Assembly: GCA_039602395.1 (NCBI GenBank)
Contig: JBCNJP010000025.1
Span: forward strand, 49,557,980 to 49,621,979
Length of the DNA: 64,000 nt
From: Deinandra increscens subsp. villosa
Lineage: Eukaryota; Streptophyta; Magnoliopsida; Asterales; Asteraceae
Reading direction: 5' to 3'
How positions within the stretch are numbered: position 1 is the first letter of the stretch; every line of letters begins with the position of its first letter. Position numbers and translations under genes: made by a program. This document shows positions 1 through 12,019 of this stretch, piece after piece. The notes below the pieces were generated by a model. The model searched no databases, was not told where the DNA came from, and saw nothing but the letters and a program-made list of their open reading frames with translations.

Positions 1-446
1 TATAACAAAACTTTTTATTTATTATATAGTATATAGATATAGATAGATATAGATCTAGATATTATTAAAATATTATTATGAATAAAGTATTATAAGCATT
101 ACATTAAATTATTAATTAAAGTATATGTAATAAAATATATTATTTTAATAAAATATAATATATATGAAATAAAAATATTATCTTGAATAAAATATTAACC
201 TTAATATTAAAAATTAGTATTTGGATAATTTCTAACTTTAATATAAATATTTGTATTTGAATAATTTTTTATTGGATAATTACTTATTAAAAGTTTAAAC
301 AAAATATACCTAATATGGAAATTTAGTATTTGGATAATTATTTATTAAAATTTTAATTTAATCTAAAATTTTGTGGTGATGACAAGTGTCCCTTTTTACT
401 AATTATAGTATCACCAAACTTTTTGTTTATTATATAGTTTAGATTT

Positions 447-448
<2 letters not shown>
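1..448. other. AT-rich non-coding DNA
   Basis: Very AT-rich sequence with many ATTAAAATATTA-like runs and repeated 'tatttggataatt' phrases (about 211-360). I see no credible ORF, RNA gene or terminal repeat. It is probably old degraded repeat DNA. Confidence 0.6.

Positions 449-500
<52 letters not shown>
449..500. repeat. (TA)n microsatellite
   Basis: Uninterrupted TA dinucleotides directly left of a MITE. Together with the TA run at 725-764 it shows that the MITE landed inside a TA array. Confidence 0.95.
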
Positions 501-504
<4 letters not shown>

Positions 505-721
505 TAAAGTTATTCTAAAAAAACACTTTCACCTAAGAAGGCTAGGAAGCAATCACATGCTGACACGTGGACAATAACACACTAACACACTGTATCCAGT
601 GTGTTAGTGTGTCAGCATATTTTACTTTTTATGCATTGTGTTAGTGTGTTATGTACACATGTCAACACGTGGTTGCTTCCTAGCCTTCTTAGGTGAAATG
701 GTTTTTTTAGCTGAACCTAAA

Positions 722-726
<5 letters not shown>
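501..726. mobile_element. Fold-back MITE in a TA array
   Basis: The left arm (about 512-570) and right arm (about 653-716) are long inverted repeats sharing cacctaagaaggctaggaag and its complement, followed by the ACACGTGG block. A second hairpin lies inside (578-612, acactaacacactg against cagtgtgttagtgt). There is no ORF. It is flanked on both sides by TA repeats. This is typical of a non-autonomous TIR element (Mutator-like or Stowaway-like MITE). The superfamily is not settled because the target duplication is hidden in the TA repeat. Confidence 0.8.

Positions 727-764
<38 letters not shown>
725..764. repeat. (TA)n microsatellite
   Basis: TA run between the MITE and the start of the next element at 765. 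Confidence 0.95.
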
Positions 765-768
<4 letters not shown>

Positions 769-2689
769 AAAAGTTCATTGTAGACCCCTTAAAAAGTGTA
801 GACCCGTAGACCCCGTTTTTAACCCTTAGATTGTTTAATCTCACGGTTGAGATTGATTGCTGAATCTTAATAAGGATTAGAAGGAAACAAGGCGGAGGGG
901 CTATAAGGTCTTTTTGCATTTTACGTTTAGATGAGAAATCCCGTCATCATCCACAACGACGTTTATTCCTCTGAAATTCGGTCTTCGATCTCTATCTGGA
1001 TTCCTCATCTTCCACGGATAATACTCATGCATTCAGACCAGAAATTCCTCAACACCATAGACGTTTCTTAGTTTATTTTCAGTGAGTTTTAATTTTTGGT
1101 ATTTAGGGTTTTCGGTTTTCGATTCTGACGGAGCACCGTGCGCATGATTTTCCGGCGAACACCCAAATCTATTCACTCGCTCTCCAAATTCAAACAACAA
1201 GTCTCTGTTTTCTCAATTCTCATTTAAGAATCTATCAAATCCCTGAAGCCTCGTGCGTATACCACTGGTAAGTCCTTTACTTTTGATTTTTTAGATGCTT
1301 GTTTGGTCAGATTTACATTGAATGCTTGTTCTTTGGCACACATTTCTCTGTTTTACTACTAAGGAATTGATTGATTCCACCAGAGATATTACGAATCAGA
1401 GTTTAGTTTCTTTTGGTTTCATCGATTTGAGATTTTTTTTTTGTGTTTTCCGATATGTTGAAGATGTTGGATTGAAGTGATATGAAGTTGTTAATATGAG
1501 CAATGGAGGAGGTAGAAGGAGCTCAAATGAAATTGAACCTCGTTTGCAGAATCGGAGGAGAAAGGATGTTGAATTTGCATAGCATCAGAAATTGTGAGGG
1601 AGACACTTGAGTTCATTGTCTGTTTACTTGTTTTAGCTAACATCTTTTCTAACTGTGCATCATAAGTTTAGTTTTATGTGTGCTATGATATCACTAAACT
1701 TTCTAAGAAGTTTATTTAGTAGAATTGGGGTATGTCATGTGAGTATAAAACTGAGTATAACCCATATCAATTATTTGCATATATATCTGTTATATGTTTT
1801 GTCTTATATATAGATTTTTTTGTATTGATTTTGGGACCACCCTATATATGCCAACTCTATCAAATTCACTTTTGCTCTGTGTTGGAGAAGGACATAAAGA
1901 AACTTGTTGTTGCATAGTATGGTTACACAATGATGGCCCAGAAACCGCACTATATAACAAATTATGCGAGTTTTCATTTACTATGTCAAGATGTCTATTT
2001 CCTGATAAATCGTCACAATTTTGCAGGAAGTGACGCCATTCTTCTTGTTGCTGAGACTTTGCACCATTATACCCTGTTGAAACAATATCTATTGTTGGTA
2101 AAATTTGTGCAGAGGTAACATCTCATTCCCATCATGTTAAATTTGAATCAATAGTGTTTGAGATTGCATTATTAAAATAGATTATGTCCATTGGGGTCTT
2201 GATGCTCCTATAATCCGTTTTGGGTTGGGTTATATATGGGATGTCAAAAACTTAAAGCGTATAAACTTCTTGTTGAGGAAAATATGCAGCAATTTGTGTG
2301 GTTGTTGTGATTATTGCAAATAGGAAATAAAAAGCAATTTGCTATTGTGACCGGACCCATTTTTGTAAGGTAAATCTTTTACCTTAACCTATTTGACCCG
2401 TTTGAGATAAATCATAACCCAAATCTATCCATTTTATCTTTGACTTTTTTTTTAATGTATTGTGTTTTCTTAGATTGGAGGAAATCAAAATGAATACATA
2501 GATGACGATTTTGGTGAAATTCGTGAAGAATGGACAACTTAGGTGGCAAGCTTCATTTTGCGGGACCATAGTAGTGTCGTATATTTGTAAACTTTTGTAA
2601 TTAACTTTGGAACTCTTAAATAGTATGTATGCATATGAAACACATTAACACATTGTGTTAATTACTATATACATGAAATGTATTATTTT

Positions 2690-3415
2690 TTAAACTGAAA
2701 AGTGAGTTTTATAATTTACAGTGAGTTTTAAAAATAAGCTTTATAGTTTACATTGAGTTATAAACTCAAATGAGTTTTAAACTGAACAATGAGTTTTTTT
2801 AAATGAGTTTTAAACTGAAAAGTGAGTTTTAAAAATCAACAGTGAGTTTATAACGAGTTTATAACTCCACGGTGAGTCTTTTTTTATTAAAGTGAGTTTT
2901 ATAATGTACAATGAGTTTTAAACTCAAAAGTAAGTTTTATAATTTATAGTGATTTAAAAAAAAACAAGAAGTGAGTTTTAACTGAACAATGTGTTTTATA
3001 ATTCACAGTGAGTTTTATAGTTTACGGTGAGTTTTATTACTCGACAATGAGTTTTATAATTCCAGTGAGTTTTTTAAACTCATTGCAATCTTGATTTAAA
3101 AAAACAAGGAGTTTTGTTTTTGAGTTGAGTTTTAAACTGAACAATGAGTTTTATAATTTACAGTGATTTTAAAAAAAAAACCAAGAAGTGAGTTTTAAAC
3201 CGAACGGCGAGTTTTAAAAATGAGCTTTATAGTTTACAGTGAGTTTTAAAAAGTGATTTTTAAACTGAACGGTAAATTTATAATTTACAGTGATTTTTTT
3301 AAATGAGTTTTAAACTGAATAGTGAGTTTTGAAAATCAACAGTGAGTTTTATAACTCAACAATGAGTTTTTTTTAAGTGGGTTTTATAATTTACAATGAC
3401 TTTTAAACTCCCTGC
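2690..3415. repeat. Degenerate minisatellite, core gagttttaaactgaacaatg
   Basis: Dozens of imperfect units alternate gtgagttttataatttacag-like and gagttttaaactgaacaatg-like phrases, about 20-25 bp each. Further units flank the PPR exon at 4260-4400. The same vocabulary appears in both strands of the palindromic contig (29,860-30,240 and 31,510-31,890), always next to a 'gtagacccc' terminus. It therefore belongs to that transposon family and is not an independent satellite. Confidence 0.8.
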
Positions 3416-3872
3416 AATACTTCTTTCTGTTTTATAATTTTGTGTGCAAAATTTGGTGCTATATTTAACCCCTGTTTTTCAATTTACTGCCTTGTTAAAT
3501 AGAAACCAACTTATAAACATTGCAACCACAAAAACATCAGAAGAATGGTCCAGGCGCAAAGTGCCGCTGGCTAAAGCTAGTTTCAAAGAACAAGCAACTT
3601 GAACCGTGACCCATAAAGGAAAGGAAGGGCATACAAAGTTATGTAGCTAAAGCACAAAACGCTTTGAACACTACCTCTCATTATTAAAATAATTTGATGT
3701 AAAAACAAAAGATACTAGTCTTTACGTAAGAACAAATGTAGCCAAATGAGGTGCACATGATGTAAGGTTATAACTAATTTCCCATACAATCCTAAACTTA
3801 GTTCTAACAATAACAACAAATTCCTCATCATGCAACTATGACAATCAGCGACATAATTTCAGATTAAAAAAT

Positions 3873-4220
3873 TTACTTCTTCAATGGCCTCCTTTGGTTG
3901 AATGTTTCAGAAGCTTGCCAGTTCATACTCAGCTGGTCAGACACTCTAAACCCCTGTGCGGTCATCAAGTCATGCATTGTTGTTCGTCCTTCAATTTGTC
4001 CTTGTTCTCGAGAACCCCTAGCTTGAAGGGTTTTCTTTTCTTCGTGAACCCGAGCATACATATCACAAAGACTTACATGAACGTCAAGAGAAGGAGGAAC
4101 GCCTTTTTCAGTGAACTTTTCCAATAAAGCTTTAGCTTCATCAATCAGCTTCGATTGACCTAGCCAATTAATAAGCACAACGTATGTTGCAAGACCGTGC
4201 TTAATTCCATCTTTCTCGAG
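3873..4220 (-). pseudogene. PPR-protein exon fragment (captured)
   Basis: Read on the minus strand, the exon opens after a splice-acceptor-like CTGCAG at 4221-4226. It encodes a pentatricopeptide-type stretch: residues LEKDGIKHGLATYVVLINWL, then a helix-turn-helix pair containing KLIDEAKALLEKFTEKGVPP and a third partial repeat with VSLCDMYARVHEEKKTLQA. About 115 codons stay open to a stop at 3873, but the C-terminal part jumps to another segment (MHDLMTAQGFRVSD), suggesting an internal loss. PPR proteins bind organellar RNA and are usually 400-900 residues, so this is a small part of one. There is no start codon or promoter of its own. Its position between minisatellite blocks points to transposon capture. 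The parent gene is not identified with certainty. Confidence 0.65.
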
Positions 4221-4410
4221 CTGCAGTAAAATATTAAAACTCATCTAAGCATAATAAAATAAAACTCAAGTGTATAGTGAGTTCACTTGTTCTAAATGAG
4301 TACGTTTTAATTCTCAAGTGAGTCTTAAAACTCACTATAAACTTGAGTTTTAATTTTATTAATTTAAAATGTTATAAATGAGTCTTATAAGTCAAACTAA
4401 TTTTACAGTG

Positions 4411-4910
4411 NNNNNNNNNNNNNNNNNNNNNNNNNNNNNNNNNNNNNNNNNNNNNNNNNNNNNNNNNNNNNNNNNNNNNNNNNNNNNNNNNNNNNNNNNN
4501 NNNNNNNNNNNNNNNNNNNNNNNNNNNNNNNNNNNNNNNNNNNNNNNNNNNNNNNNNNNNNNNNNNNNNNNNNNNNNNNNNNNNNNNNNNNNNNNNNNNN
4601 NNNNNNNNNNNNNNNNNNNNNNNNNNNNNNNNNNNNNNNNNNNNNNNNNNNNNNNNNNNNNNNNNNNNNNNNNNNNNNNNNNNNNNNNNNNNNNNNNNNN
4701 NNNNNNNNNNNNNNNNNNNNNNNNNNNNNNNNNNNNNNNNNNNNNNNNNNNNNNNNNNNNNNNNNNNNNNNNNNNNNNNNNNNNNNNNNNNNNNNNNNNN
4801 NNNNNNNNNNNNNNNNNNNNNNNNNNNNNNNNNNNNNNNNNNNNNNNNNNNNNNNNNNNNNNNNNNNNNNNNNNNNNNNNNNNNNNNNNNNNNNNNNNNN
4901 NNNNNNNNNN
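4411..4910. other. Assembly gap (500 N)
   Basis: Exactly 500 N, a conventional placeholder of unknown true length. Open frames drawn across it are meaningless. Confidence 1.
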
Positions 4911-7900
4911 CTCCCTTGTCCCTCCCTCTCTTGGCCGGTTCCTAACACCCCACAAACACACCCTTTTTGTTCATTTTCAAACCCACTAACACAAGAGAAG
5001 CTCACTTGGTTCAAGTTTTGCACAACCACCTCTCTTCTTCTTCTTGTTCTCGGCTCAAACCACCACCGAGCCACCTCCATTCTCGGCTCATTTGGACCGA
5101 ACCCAAGCCCTCACTAGACCACCTCTTATAACCCTTAATCATCTCATTTCACCATTCACAACTTCAAGAGAAACACACACCTTCTCTCACCTCTTTCTCT
5201 CTTGCTCTCGGCCACCATACACCACCGCCACCACCACCACTTTTCACCATCAACCACCACTCAATCTAAGTTTCTAATACTTTCTTTGAACAAGGTATGC
5301 TATTCCTCCTTCTTGTTTCATCATTTTTCTTTCACTTTTCCTTTCTAATCTTTCATGAACACATAATCTAACCACTAGTTTTTCTTGTCAAAATCCATGA
5401 CAAATCTCTTGTTCCTTCATCACCATTCCTTTGAAATTCAAGATCAAGGTTGGGTTAGGAGCTAAACTTGGAAGCTTATTCAACAACCCATCAAGTCCCT
5501 TACCGATCCGGAAAACTCTAAGTGAGGAAACTTACTTTCTTTGCTTATTTTTTCTATAAATCTTCACATTTATATGTCACATGTCATGTTCATGATAAGT
5601 CTTGATTTGGTTGTTGTATGACTTGCTAGCAAACATGTATGTTAGTATGGTTATGTGCTCATGATGGAAACTAGTTCATGTTAAATTTGATTATTTGACT
5701 AAAAATAAAACATAACTTGTATGTTTGTTAAAAAGTGCCACTTTAATGACCAAGTTTGGACAACTACTATTTCTTGTATGTTAAAAATAATTTGGAACAC
5801 TTAACTTGGTGTAAAACATGGATACAAAATGTTAAAAATCGGATTTCATGAAAAATATATGTTTTGTAAAAACTGATCAGAGATGACACACTTTCTGCGT
5901 GTCATAAAACTGTTGTCATCTGGAAAATACATGTAGTGTGGACACTGATCAGAGATGACACACATATTTTGCGTGTCATAAAACTGCTGTCACTTTAGAA
6001 AAATATACATTTTTCCAACCTTTCAAACACTTATAGTTTTGACTCCAAAACTGAAACCAAAGTTATTTAAGGATGATTTTGAGTCATAAAAGTGTTTAAC
6101 AAAGACCCGACCATGAAACTCTAAAGAAATGTACACATGGGATTTTTATGATAAAAATACCATTTATTTTCATGAAAAATTAAGCATAAAACCTTGTGAT
6201 AAACTTGTGACCACTTAGGACTTGTGATGTATTATTAGGGATGCCAAAGAGGTTTACCAAACATACAAAATGATTTGAGAAGTCAAACACTTGAAAACAA
6301 AACGATTAAATATCGTAACTACGGCCTTTCGGTAAAAATTATAACATATTTTTGGTTAAGAATCGAATCTAGTCCAGAATATGAAACATGCTCATTTTGA
6401 CATATAAAAATGTTTTATAAAGTTCAAAGTTGGAAAAACATGTCTTATAAACAAACCGGACAAAAACTGTAACTTTCGGTTACTCGAAAACGTCGGATTT
6501 TACAAGTTAAACTTCCACCGATTAAATTGGCAACTTAGAACCCTAAAACACATTAGAACAAGTCTACTAACAAATCCTAAGTGTTAAGGAAACTTAAAAC
6601 GTCACAAAACCAGTCAAACCGGTGAAACCGGCTAACTACCGGATGAACCAACACTTAATTTTTACCAAAATATAACTTCATATATTTTTGGAAACATTTC
6701 TTCATACAAATAGACATATTTTCAAATATCGAAATTCTTTTCGTAAGACGCGACTTCTACCGTATACTGACGCGTGGTATAATACGCGCGTTCGAACATT
6801 AATAAATGAAAGATTTTATTTATTAATCGAAAGGGTTCAAAACCTTACAAATATTTAATAAATTAAATATTTATAATTCTCCTAACGATTAAAGAAAAAT
6901 AATCCATATTATTCAATATTTATTTTCAAACGCGAAAATCTAATTATTATTTATTTATTCAAATAGGTAATAAATTCCACCAACTTCAATATTATTTATT
7001 AGCCAATAAATAATGTCCTAGGATTTCCATCACTGTCATCGGGTAATAACAGTCAAGACTTAACCTTGAACATTGAGTGACGTATTCACTAACTCAAGAT
7101 AGCCAAACCCTAATACGTCATAACATTACTTTGTAGACGTTTGCTAGGCTAAGTTCAACCAATCATATATGTCATCCATCTTCAATCATGTGAGTCTTCA
7201 CGGCCCCTTTTACATTTCTGTTTTCTAACCTGGGGGAGAATTCAATGATTACTTTTCAATTTCATTTTTGTCATATATTATGATAACTGTAAGAAGTATT
7301 GATTGCATGTTCTTTTCATATCCCCAAACTGTGTATTCATGTTGATTCATGTTATATGCCTAAGTCCCACTATTAATTGAGTTCAATTAGTTCATTCGAA
7401 ACGATAGCTTGTGAGTAGATCTATTTGGGTTGACGACCCTGCCCTGACTTGGTCGCTCCAGTCATGACTCCACGGTTATAGTCAAGGGGTACATTTGTTA
7501 TTCTGGTCATTCGGTGTTCTTGGGGAAGAACACTAGGAGTGGGTAAACAGTTAGTTTTGAATTCAAGGTTCATGATTAATCTTTACAACAACAGTGTCAA
7601 ATAAACTAATATTCTGACAGACTAAACATTTTCAAACATAAATTCCAACAGTTCTAGTGTCATAAAACCTGTGAACTCACCAACAATTCTGTTGACTTTT
7701 TAAATTCTTGAATTCTCAGGTGATTAGAGACTGCAACTCCATGTTTTTCTGTTCCGATCCTGCTTGTCATATCATGGTCTGCCTGCCGTGTGTTCATGCA
7801 TTTCATTTTGGAGATTTAGACGCATTACGCCTTAGGGTAGTTATGTTTATAAATCTCATGACTATGTCTTTTGGAAAACTTATCATGTAACCACTACTTT

Positions 7901-8065
7901 AATTCCGCTGCCACGGTTTTAGATGTTTAAATAAATGTTTGAAACTTATATTTTCAAAAGATAATGGTTAAATTAAATGTTCATTAGACGTCATCATTCA
8001 TAACCATGACCATGATGCCAAATCAGTCACATGCCTACATTCAGTCATTTTCTCGGGGTGTGACA
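4911..8065 (+). mobile_element. Ty3/gypsy LTR, 3' part (5' part in gap)
   Basis: The sequence begins with a C/T-rich leader (4911-5280) like the transcribed start of large plant Ty3 LTRs and ends ggggtgtgaca at 8065, the usual 'TGACA' LTR end. No ORF encodes a recognisable protein. Directly after 8065 the DNA changes to sequence that is contiguous in the LTR copy at 20,255 onward. The junction is therefore an insertion into the left LTR of the minus-strand Ty3 element. Whether this is a solo LTR or the 3' LTR of a longer element cannot be told, since its left side lies in the gap. No primer-binding site follows it. Confidence 0.75.
5874..5996 (+). repeat. Tandem pair of hairpin-forming units in LTR
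   Basis: Two copies of about 65 bp. Each holds actgatcagagatgacacac, a short loop, gcgtgtcataaaactg and then tgtca. The ATGACAC and GTGTCAT parts are complementary, so each unit can fold as a stem-loop. They lie inside the transcribed part of the LTR. Confidence 0.7.
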
Positions 8066-9560
8066 ATACTCCAACTTACTAGACTTGATAATGATTCCTT
8101 AAAAACAATTTTTGTTACTTTTATTAACAACCCGTTGGTTACCCGTTTTACAACTCAATAATGATGTTAATATATCAACCTTATATATCTTAGTATTTTT
8201 TCCTAATGATATATATATTTCATAAACTCAAAAAATGAAACTAGTTTTGAGTAAAAAAGTTGACGTTTTAACGCCTTTTTTAAGCATAGTTTTATCGAAC
8301 AAGTTCATAATTCTTAAATTTATTTTTATAAAACTTATAATATTTTATTTTTCATATATAATATGTATTCTTTGCTGATCCGTTTTTAGCTTGTACAAAA
8401 CTCATGTTTTAGTTCGGTTTTGACGTTTTACGACTAGTTTTACATTATAAGCCTCTTATTTGTAACAATTCCTTAGTAATTCCATTTATTTACTAGAATA
8501 TATATATTTTAAATTCTAATTTTATTTTTCCATAAAATTAACCAAAAATATAAATACCTTCTTAAATAAATCTTAAGTTTTTTTAAAAACAATTTTACAT
8601 TTCCAAAACTTATGATTACTTTAACCATTTTGCTTAACCCTTTTTACACGAGTTTCAATTTAGATGGTTTCTATCATCCATGATCATATATACATACATA
8701 TTTATGAAAATATGTATACATATGAAAAAAAACTTATTTTTCCAATCTTTTAATCCATCTAATTCTATACTTGAATCAATTATAAACTTGGTGGATTTAT
8801 GATGCATATATGTACACGTGCATACATATACTCATGACACACATGCATTTACTTTTTAATTTTTATACAAATTTCAAAATCTATTAACCCCATTTTGCAA
8901 AAGATGAATCAAAACCCTAAATTTTCACAAGATTTCTCTACCATTAAACATAACCCCATGGATTTTGACATGCACATTATTTATGATTGCATGCATGAAG
9001 AAATACTCCATTAATGAAAGAAAAATGCTTTGTAATGATTAGAATCATAATCAAATGGTTTAGGGAGGATCACGACATGAACATTTATCATGATTCTAGA
9101 GAGAGAGTAGAGAGAGAAAGTGGTCATACTTAGGGTTTTTGGTAGAAAGTGAGTGAGAATGATGATGACCACAATCAATAATGGATATAGATGGAAATGG
9201 GGCTCAAAATTTCGAATGGGAGAGAGAGAGAAAGGGGGTTACGGCCTAAAGGATGAAGAGAAAGAGATGAGGGAGAGAAGAGAGAGAGGTAGGCGTAAAT
9301 GGGGGTGGTGTGGGGGAGTAAGGGTTTCTATTACCATTTATAGCTCATGATTAGATATAGATATAGGGTTATGTGTAACCTAGGCTATAAAGGTGTCATG
9401 ATGTAGTCTCGTCTTTTTTATAAAACTATTATAAATTACTCGTCATATGACAAGTGTATAGCATATGACAAGTGTAGAGCATGCATGATTGTGTGTGGCT
9501 TAAGGTTTTAATATAATATTGATAAATTGTTTGTCATATGACAAGTGTCATATGTATGCT

Positions 9561-9624
<64 letters not shown>

Positions 9625-9632
9625 ATATATAT
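8066..9632 (-). mobile_element. Left (3') LTR of minus-strand Ty3, proximal part
   Basis: From 8071 to about 9000 this matches, base for base apart from scattered changes, the sequence at 20,257-21,229, which belongs to the other LTR of the same element. On the minus strand it holds a TATA box and a C/T-rich transcript start region (about 9100-9343). Left of 8066 it is cut by the plus-strand LTR. At 9634 it meets a Helitron end. A short motif catatgacaagtgt recurs three times in 9441-9550. The 65-codon plus-strand frame at 9153-9350 is just the antisense of the pyrimidine-rich leader. Confidence 0.75.
9334..9343 (-). promoter_or_regulatory. Predicted TATA box of Ty3 LTR
   Basis: CTATAAATGG on the minus strand, followed about 30 bases downstream by a C/T-rich stretch (ACTCCCCCACACCACC), a usual arrangement for an LTR promoter. 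Inferred from sequence only. Confidence 0.5.
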
Positions 9633-9633
9633 A
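9565..9633. repeat. (TA)n microsatellite
   Basis: Long TA run with one TATTATA interruption, abutting the Helitron terminus at 9634. Confidence 0.95.
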
Positions 9634-10499
9634 CTAGTGGTGTACCCGCGCGTTGCGGCAACGACAGTTTATAGCGCGTTATTTGTCTTATGTTGGCGTG
9701 TTTGGCGGTGTTGCCAATTCACAACGCGATATTCGTTTCTGTTAGCTTGATGTAGCGCGACAACAATTTAAAGGTATTTAGTCTAAGATAGTTGTTCATT
9801 AAGAAAAATACAGAGAAACCCGCACGATGTGTGGTGGTAACAATCAATCAGCGCGATACTTGTTAAATAAGAAAAATGAATATTATAACCTCGAATAATG
9901 GATAGAAAAAAAATGTTTTGTTATGATAAGGGTATGAAGTATACCTCATGTGGTGTGGTGTGGTGTGATTGTCACCTAAGCGATGACTGGACCACGCAAT
10001 TTACCACATATATGGGGGTATACTTCATGTTATAAAATTACGATTTTACTTACCAAGATGTATTGTCACCCAAACAAAAAATTGAGATTTTCTCTCTTTT
10101 TTTCACTTACCATGTAGAGGTGACTCGTGCCAAACAAAAAGAGAATGTGAACACAGTATTCATTAATTAACAACATAATTATAAAATTGAGATTTTACTT
10201 ACCAAGATATATTGTCACCCGATTGTAATCTTACAATTGTCCACACCTACACCTTAATTGTTATATCATTGTTGGAAGTAAACTAACTAAAACCACCCAA
10301 AGATTGGAATTTAATCGTGTAATATCGCAAATCTTGTAATAACATATTAATCTATGACCAGTTTATATTTAAGTATTCAAAAAAGTTAAATTGATTTTCT
10401 CTCCTTTTTTAAATCATTTTGCAAAGTTTTGTTTGATGAGAACTCCCAGTCCCAGTCCCAGCTACACTACATGTTATTTAAGATTTTATTTTTTCCAAC

Positions 10500-10625
10500 T
10501 TCTAGTTATGCACAAGACTCTTCATAGTGTCCAAAACACCACCGTTCACGACGCTATGGTTTAACTCCCGTTGATGATGTGACTGTCACGTGACACATAA
10601 CGCCATTCAAAAGAAATTTTGACCG
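10500..10625. mobile_element. MITE remnant related to the 27,460 family
   Basis: Contains gacgctat followed by gtgacacataacgcc, the same phrases found at the ends of the MITE at 27,460-27,764. Only a worn remnant remains, with no clear paired terminal repeats. Confidence 0.35.
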
Positions 10626-10996
10626 CAAATGGCTAGATACTAATTTTTTAACCATATTCAATCACATAATGTATAACTAAAATTATGAAAGTAAGCTGTT
10701 CTAAAATAAAGCAAAAGGAAAATGACTTGTCCACCTTCTGCCTCATTCTATCTTCATATTGCAATTCTTCACAAATAATTTTGATCAAAAACATTAATTT
10801 CAAGAGTTCAACGACAGTTCCAAATAAAAAAAATAGTTATCAACAAAAACTCAAACAAATGAAAATCTATCTTCCAAAACTTCAAAAGTCCAAAGATGAC
10901 AGAGATTTATAACTGAGCCTTAAACGGGTACTGACATAAAGCATTGGCAAAGGCTAAGTTTGGATGTCCCAAGACAACATGAGCGCCAACTGAGCC

Positions 10997-11800
10997 TTAG
11001 ACAGGTACCATCATAGGCATTGGCAAAGGCTCGTCGGCAACAAGTGGTGGTCTATATTCCTCAACTTCTTTAGGCGGAAGTGCAACATTACCGTTGGGCA
11101 TGTGAATAACAACATTTTCAGGTGGTGGTGTCTTGGGTTTTAGGATCCCAGTCAAGCATGATCTTAACCTTCATACCGAGAACACCCTGTAAAAAGTTTA
11201 CATAATTTGAGAACAAATAAAACAGAAAACAACTGTTCTTACCTGTCTCAGAAGTAGGTGGCTCACAGCAGAGTCGATGTACTCTTTGACAAGTTGACCA
11301 GATGACACCATGTAATAATCCTTGAATTTCATTGATTTAGCACCTTGAGCTCTAAGCTTTACATTAACAATCACCCAAGATTAATTAACAGTGTTTAAGA
11401 AGGTAATTCTTTGTATGAAGAAAGCGAAAGATAATAATCAAATACTAAGATATTACATACCTCGCATCCTTTCGGACCACTCTCCATAACAAATCTCATA
11501 ACACCATAGCAGGCCCTAAAAACAGTTGAAGTAAGTTTGTTTGAGTCAACAAAAATTAAAATGCACCATTGTGTTGACAATTAGAAGTTGAATAGAAATA
11601 AATATTTACACACCTCCTAACAGCAAGCCCTCCAATAAGCTTGTAACGTAATGATTGAGCTTGTACAATGGCACATAGCCGAGTTGTTGACTCTCTCAGC
11701 ATAAAGCTTAACACTATTATCAGGGAACTTGAATCGCTTCTAAACAAAAGAAGTCAGTTCCCTTATCCTTTTTACCTTCTCAAGTGGAACATAAGGTTCG
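10997..11800 (-). pseudogene. RPS3: 40S ribosomal protein S3 (uS3) pseudogene with introns
   Basis: Minus-strand exons give the middle and C-terminal half of cytosolic ribosomal protein S3, which in life sits at the mRNA entry channel of the small subunit. In order: an exon with KRIRELTSFV, a stop, then KRFKFPDNSVKLYAERVNNS and QAQSLRYKLIGGLAVRR (about 11,615-11,800); ACYGVMRFVMESGPKGCE (about 11,460-11,516); RAQGAKSMKFKDYYMVSSGQ through SAVSHLLLRQ (about 11,242-11,355); GVLGMKVKIMLDWDPK and a proline-rich tail ending at TAA 10,997-10,999. GT and AG intron edges are still visible, so this is a DNA-level capture and not a retrocopy. An in-frame stop and single-base frameshifts (near 11,680 and 11,145) kill it. 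The N-terminal KH-domain exon is missing. Confidence 0.85.
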
Positions 11801-12019
11801 GTATATAGATAACCATTATGATAGAATGTCTAGGACAATTTGTCAAAGTTAAACAGTTAATAAGAAGTACTATAACAACAGCAGTTGTCCTTATAAAGTT
11901 AAACAGTCAATAACAACAGCACCTGTCCTTTAATTTAGTGCAAGTAAAAAAAAGCCACAGATCCTTGCCATCTTTTTTAATGTTCTTACCTTTGTTTATT
12001 AAATGAGTGTATTTACAAA

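Larger units (their letters stand above)
765..4410. mobile_element. Large terminal-repeat element with captured host sequence, cut by gap
   Basis: The left end reads agtcaaaagttcattgtaga and then 'cccc'. The same terminus type occurs in the palindromic contig (30,470 reading leftward and 31,281 reading rightward). The interior differs from a retroelement. It has a leader-like pyrimidine-rich stretch (about 920-1270), unrecognised AT-rich DNA (1270-2690), a minisatellite of gagtttta units (2690-3415, resuming at 4260-4400) and an antisense PPR exon (3873-4220). No transposase was recognised. The right terminus is lost in the assembly gap. I read it as a non-autonomous DNA transposon that picked up gene pieces (Pack-MULE-like behaviour). 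Class and right boundary are inference. Confidence 0.5.

Noticed and set aside
1732..2118. Three overlapping 60-80-codon frames near 1.7-2.1 kb
   Set aside because: Low-complexity F/Y/L-rich translations of AT-rich DNA, mutually overlapping, with no recognisable motif or splice pattern.
2690..3415. gagtttta array considered as a CRISPR or a telomere-like repeat
   Set aside because: Units are degenerate, with no unique spacers of equal length, and the unit is unlike plant telomere repeats. The context is transposon.
4378..5080. Long open frames spanning the first N run (also at 22,592-23,359 and 38,799-39,426)
   Set aside because: They consist almost entirely of undetermined bases. The coding look is created by the gap filler.
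9153..9350. 65-codon plus-strand frame rich in R, G, E and K
   Set aside because: It is the antisense of the C/T-rich transcript start region of the minus-strand Ty3 LTR; composition explains it.
9538..9750. Frame with repeated YIYIYI
   Set aside because: Direct translation of a TA microsatellite.
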